The notes under the pieces were generated by a model. It saw nothing but the letters and a program-made list of their open reading frames with translations, was not told the DNA's origin and made no database searches. Positions 61,187-64,000 of a DNA stretch of 64,000 nt are shown piece after piece (the first letter of the stretch is position 1; every line of letters starts with the position of its first letter). A program made the translations under genes and the position numbers. Origin of the DNA: Halopseudomonas sp002296055 (GTDB lineage: Bacteria; Pseudomonadota; Gammaproteobacteria; Pseudomonadales; Pseudomonadaceae); assembly GCF_050876985.1 (NCBI RefSeq), contig NZ_JBPAPP010000001.1; one strand, given 5' to 3'.

Positions 61187-61318
61187 TGACGACTCTTCTT
61201 CACGGCCCCTGCAAGTTTGCAGCAACGCCCAGGTTCGCATGCCGAGATACGCAGTGAGGCTTCGCGATCAACACACCATGCATTCACAATGTCACTGCAA
61301 GGTCCGGCATGTCTCTGC

Positions 61319-61753
61319 TCAGTCCTTACGGCCTGAGCTAGCCCTATACAGCTGTTGTTTGCTCTCCTCGCTGATCCCCGTCAGGATGCCGCAGGCATTG
61401 ATCTCCCGACCCTCGTTGCAACTCGCCCTCAGTGAAACGAGTTGTTGCTCAAGCGCTTGCAGAGCAGTTATCTGCGACCGCACATGAGAGATGTGGTCAT
61501 CGAGCATGGCGTTGACGGCGGTACAAGGCTGGCGAGGGTCGTCCTGATAGCTCTGTAGCTCGCGAATCTCTGTCAGTGACAGGTCCAGAATTCGGCAGCG
61601 GCGGATAAAGGCAAGCCACTCGCCATGCTTCTCGGTATAGACACGGTAACCATTCTCCTGCCGTTCTGGCGGCGGCAACAGGCCCTGCTGCTCATAGAAG
61701 CGGATCGTCTGCGTGTCGATACCCGCTATCTGGGCTAACTGACCAATGCGCAT
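61319..61753 (-). CDS. cadR: MerR-family regulator, CadR/PbrR type
   Basis: A 144-residue MerR protein: helix-turn-helix MRIGQLAQIAGIDTQTIRFYEQQGLLPPP, a dimer helix, and metal-binding cysteines Cys77, Cys112 and Cys121 (CTAVNAMLDDHISHV; CNEGREINACGIL), the pattern of cadmium/lead sensors. It diverges from a CDF exporter across a MerR-type promoter. The usual P-type ATPase partner is absent here. Confidence 0.87.
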   Translation of the reverse strand: MRIGQLAQIAGIDTQTIRFYEQQGLLPPPERQENGYRVYTEKHGEWLAFIRRCRILDLSLTEIRELQSYQDDPRQPCTAVNAMLDDHISHVRSQITALQALEQQLVSLRASCNEGREINACGILTGISEESKQQLYRASSGRKD

Positions 61754-61785
61754 CAGGCTTACTCCTCAACGGATCATCTGTCCCA

Positions 61786-61816
61786 TTGACCTTATGGTAG
61801 CTATATAGTTTTTAAT
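61786..61816 (+). promoter_or_regulatory. MerR-type promoter with 19-bp spacer
   Basis: TTGACC (61786-61791) and TTTAAT (61811-61816) are 19 bp apart, the over-long spacing that MerR proteins untwist. The spacer CTTATGGTAGCTATATAG holds an imperfect dyad like known CadR/PbrR operators. It reads toward the CDF gene. Confidence 0.7.
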
Positions 61817-61851
61817 ACTAGCAATCTATGTTGGTTAACTGGAGCCGTATC

Positions 61852-62748
61852 GTGAGTAAAGCCTGTGGTGGCCCATGTAGCTGCGATGCAACGCCTGCAG
61901 CGGATACCGATATGCCGGTCCCCTCCGAAGCGTCAGGGGAATGGGTCAGCGTGTATGCTGTGCCGAAGATGGATTGTCCCTCAGAAGAACGGATGATCCG
62001 CTTGGCGCTGAACGGCTTTGATGAGATTCGAACGCTGTCCTTCGACTTGTCGAACCGCCGATTGGAGGTCGTGCATGACGGCGAGGCTGAGCCCATTACC
62101 GCGAAACTGGCGACCTTGGGGCTAGGCGCCTCTCTTCAGGAAACCGTCATTGCCGACCCAGAGACGATCAAGGCCGCTGAGAGCTCGGCAGTCTCTGCTA
62201 CGCAGGAGTCAGGCACTCTGCGCGTGTTGCTCGGTATCAATGCGATCATGTTCGTGGTGGAAATGACTGCTGGCCTGATCGCCCAGTCTACCGGCCTGAT
62301 CGCTGATTCCCTGGATATGTTTGCCGATGCAGCCGTCTATGGCCTGGCTCTCTATGCCGTAGGGCACAGTGCGAAAATGCAGGTACGTGCCGCGCATCTG
62401 GCAGGGGTACTGCAACTGATTTTGGCTATCGGCGTACTCGTCGAGGTGGTGCGACGCTTTGTTTTCGGTAGTGAGCCTGAATCGCTGATGATGATGGCGA
62501 TCGCCTTCGTCGCGTTGATCGCCAATACCGGTTGCCTGCTGTTGATATCCAAGCACCGCGAAGGCGGCGCGCATATGAAGGCAAGCTGGATATTCTCGGC
62601 CAATGATGTGGTGATCAACATGGGCGTCATCGCCGCCGGTGCCTTGGTCGCCTGGACGGGGTCCAGCTACCCTGACCTGATTATCGGTACCATCGTGGGC
62701 CTGATCGTCCTCAACGGCGCTCGGCGCATCCTGGCGCTCAAGGGGTGA
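61852..62748 (+). CDS. CDF-type metal exporter with N-terminal HMA-like domain
   Basis: A 298-residue protein. The N-terminus MSKACGGPCSCDA is a cysteine cluster. A heavy-metal-associated-like domain follows (residues 32-100; AVPKMDCPSEERMIRLAL with M-x-C-x2-E instead of CxxC), then five or six helices of the cation diffusion facilitator fold. Metal ligands in helix 2 are Asp155-x3-Asp159; in helix 5 the usual His is replaced (F-S-A-N-Asp252). The C-terminal cytoplasmic domain of CDF proteins is missing. GTG 61852 follows TGGAG. Likely exports cadmium, lead or zinc under CadR-like control. Confidence 0.83.
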   Translation: MSKACGGPCSCDATPAADTDMPVPSEASGEWVSVYAVPKMDCPSEERMIRLALNGFDEIRTLSFDLSNRRLEVVHDGEAEPITAKLATLGLGASLQETVIADPETIKAAESSAVSATQESGTLRVLLGINAIMFVVEMTAGLIAQSTGLIADSLDMFADAAVYGLALYAVGHSAKMQVRAAHLAGVLQLILAIGVLVEVVRRFVFGSEPESLMMMAIAFVALIANTGCLLLISKHREGGAHMKASWIFSANDVVINMGVIAAGALVAWTGSSYPDLIIGTIVGLIVLNGARRILALKG

Positions 62749-62890
62749 GGCTGCACGGTACGCAGCTATCGATGCCTGGGACACTTGATCGAAGTGGCTG
62801 TACAAGCGCGCTAGGCCTGAACGACAGCATATAGCGCGAAGGCTCGGAGCCAGCAAGGTAGCGTATCTAGGAATCAACCAAGGAAGGAAG

Positions 62891-63574
62891 ATGATGGATA
62901 GTATCTGGCTGGTACTCGGCCTGGCGCTGTTGCCCGCCTTAGGCAATTTTAGTGGTGGGCTCGCTGCGGAGGCCTCCCGAACTACCGGGCGCCGTCTCAA
63001 TTACGCCCTTCACGGCGCTGCCGGCCTCGTCATTGCGGTGGTGGCGGTTGAAATCATGCCGCGCGTGCTAGAGAACCTCTCAGCCTGGGTAATCGCCCTC
63101 GCTTTCGCGCTGGGCGGCATTGCTTACGTAGGTATCGAGAAGCTCGTTGAGAGTCTCCAGAAGCGACAAGGCCAGCAGGGAGAAGGCGGTCAGACGAGTG
63201 TCTGGATGATCTATATCGCCGTATCCATCGACCTGTTCAGCGATGGCCTCCTGATCGGGGCGGGGTCGGCGGTCTCACCGTCGGTCGCGATAATCCTGGC
63301 GGCGGGTCAGGTTCTCGCCGATGTTCCTGAGGGCTTTGCGACGATCGCCACCATGAAAGATAAAGGAATCCCTCGTAGCAAGCGGATACTGCTCTCTGCT
63401 TCCTTCGCGATTCCTGTGCTCTCGGCAGCCGTCTTTGCTTACTTCGTACTCAGGAACCAGCCGGAGGCATTTAAGCTAGCGGCACTGACGTTCACGGCAG
63501 GCCTTCTCACGGTCGCTGCCATCGAAGATATGGTCTCCGAGGCTCACGAGAGTGAATCGCCCCGGCTTTCCTAG
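62891..63574 (+). CDS. ZIP-family metal transporter, apparently 3'-truncated
   Basis: A 227-residue membrane protein with six or seven helices of the ZIP family: ligands in SIDLFSDGLLIGAGSAV and GQVLADVPEGFATIATM (helices 4 and 5), then FTAGLLTVAAIEDMVSEAHESE. Normal relatives continue for a final helix after EAHES; here the frame enters an IS3-type end (63553) and stops seven codons later (SPRLS). The protein may be inactive or altered. ATG 62891/62894 follows GGAAGG. It would import divalent metal or move it between compartments. Confidence 0.8.
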   Translation: MMDSIWLVLGLALLPALGNFSGGLAAEASRTTGRRLNYALHGAAGLVIAVVAVEIMPRVLENLSAWVIALAFALGGIAYVGIEKLVESLQKRQGQQGEGGQTSVWMIYIAVSIDLFSDGLLIGAGSAVSPSVAIILAAGQVLADVPEGFATIATMKDKGIPRSKRILLSASFAIPVLSAAVFAYFVLRNQPEAFKLAALTFTAGLLTVAAIEDMVSEAHESESPRLS

Positions 63575-63878
63575 ACACTCTCCAAGCTCTGGAAATAGCG
63601 CTTTTCAAACTCCACTGGCGATAGCTGCATAGCGCTGCTGTGCCGGCGCTTGGGGTTATAAAACATCTCGATGTAATCGAACACATCACTGCGGGCTTCT
63701 TCGCGGGTGCCGTAGGTTTTCCGTCGGATGCGTTCCCGCTTCAGCAACTGAAAAAAGCTTTCCGCAACCGCGTTGTCGTGGCAGTTACCACGTCGACTCA
63801 TGCTGCTGATTAGGTTGTTGGCCTTGAGGAAGCTCTGCCAGTCCGAGCTGCTGAACTGGCTGCCCTGGACGCCCTTCT
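63553..63878 (-). mobile_element. IS3-family insertion sequence remnant
   Basis: The proposed end TGAATCGCCCCGGC (63553-63566) is followed inward by the 3' part of an orfB transposase. The other end is replaced near 63878 by unrelated transposase sequence, so the element is incomplete. It appears to have landed in the 3' end of the ZIP transporter gene. Confidence 0.75.
63571..63876 (-). pseudogene. IS3-family transposase OrfB, C-terminal fragment
   Basis: The open frame encodes about 101 residues. The C-terminal integrase core is clear: SMSRRGNCHDNAVAESFFQL with the catalytic Glu, then RRKTYGTREEARSDVFDYIE and a closing SPVEFEKRYFQSLESV. Upstream residues VQGSQFSSSDWQSFLKANN are also IS3-like. 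A TAG at 63877-63879 ends the similarity, so the N-terminal two-thirds (including both catalytic Asp) are missing and the fragment cannot transpose. Confidence 0.88.
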
Positions 63879-63883
63879 AAGTG

Positions 63884-64000
63884 TCAAGTGGATACTGTGC
63901 TTTGGTTGATGACGCTATTTCGCCTCTGGATGATGCCGTAGACCTCCCGTGCGATGTAACGCTTTAGGCACCGGATTGCTTCCAGCTTTGAATGTCCCTC
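63884..64000 (-). mobile_element. C-terminal tail of a second transposase (partial at window edge)
   Basis: The minus-strand frame from the window edge encodes GHSKLEAIRCLKRYIAREVY, continuing GIIQRRNSVINQ to a TGA at 63884-63886. The pattern resembles C-termini of IS110/IS116/IS902-type transposases, from memory only. It abuts the truncated IS3 fragment, so this element probably interrupted or replaced the IS3 copy. Confidence 0.55.

Larger units (their letters stand above)
60244..61318. other. Gene-poor accessory region after tRNA-Leu
   Basis: Just over 1 kb with no sure gene. Visible: a long A/T run (60275-60289); two exact tandem copies of TTGGAAACTTT (60310-60331); two possible small reading frames (listed separately); and three CTATAA(T) repeats in helical phase (60806-60832). 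Composition differs from the core genes. It has the look of an integration or decay zone, but no integrase or duplicated tRNA end was found. Confidence 0.5.

Noticed and set aside
60157..61318. CRISPR array or complete integrative element after tRNA-Leu
   Set aside because: Only two 11-bp tandem units were found, with no spacers, no integrase and no copy of the tRNA 3' end.
61131..61487. 118-codon plus-strand frame overlapping the CadR-type gene
   Set aside because: Its 3' half is opposite the conserved metal-binding end of the MerR protein, and the rest lacks a ribosome binding site.

Overview
The window looks like a chromosome segment of a gammaproteobacterium in the family Pseudomonadaceae. 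The evidence is the gacA-uvrC-pgsA-tRNA(Gly, Cys, Leu) cluster with a TTG start on gacA, a yccA-tusDCBE block beside tRNA-Ser(UGA), and a DksA2/FolE2 zinc-starvation pair. The moderately high GC content and a Pla-1/VolA-type surface lipase would fit a marine or Halopseudomonas-like lineage, but that is inference. No rRNA, CRISPR array or complete prophage was seen.

Layout. 1-8,460: a partial GyrI-like protein; two phospholipase-D-type cardiolipin synthases around a small exported protein; a CASTOR/POLLUX-type channel with two NAD-binding domains; the tusDCBE sulfur-relay operon; a Bax-inhibitor-1 family membrane protein; and tRNA-Ser. 8,460-15,430: a gene-poor stretch; a surface lipase lipoprotein with a -24/-12-like promoter and a Crc/Hfq-like CA motif; a LysR regulator facing azlCD; then a Zur-like box, dksA2 and folE2. 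15,480-25,800: a mosaic of small metabolic and detoxification cassettes, each beside its own regulator (B3-like metallo-beta-lactamase-fold enzyme, cupins, MFS and EamA exporters, a Tat-exported hydrolase, a UlaG/NAPE-PLD-like hydrolase). 25,800-33,030: a FabF-like synthase facing an HxlR regulator, an XRE/membrane-protein pair, an AI-2E family permease, a DsbA-like isomerase/SDR/TetR cassette with a duplicated 20-bp operator, and an AraC/EamA pair.

33,035-44,690: a Cache-type chemoreceptor; an iron-type surface-signalling operon (sigma factor, Tat-type FecR, TonB receptor) with a translationally coupled di-heme peroxidase and two Fur-like boxes; then a FAN1-type nuclease coupled to an iron-sulfur helicase with a RecB-like N-terminal domain. 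44,690-56,400: a NylB-like serine hydrolase, DUF4197 protein, YajG-like lipoprotein, spinster-type MFS, a two-subunit sodium/solute symporter with a CA motif, a FadL-type porin, a DEDD exonuclease, and a cNMP/CBS/nucleotidyltransferase signalling protein. 56,660-60,250: gacA-uvrC-pgsA, a degenerate tRNA-Gly, and tRNA-Gly, Cys and Leu. 60,250-64,000: an accessory region after tRNA-Leu with repeats, a CadR-type regulator facing an unusual CDF exporter, a ZIP transporter whose end appears cut by an IS3-family remnant, and a second transposase tail.

Recurring themes are metal homeostasis (Zur, Fur and CadR signals), carbon-catabolite-type control of uptake genes, and many compact regulator/operator/effector cassettes. 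The best candidates for new biology are the zinc-starvation operon followed by a zinc-type MBL enzyme with a hairpin against its start codon, the channel between two cardiolipin synthases, and the terminator placed just before tusD.
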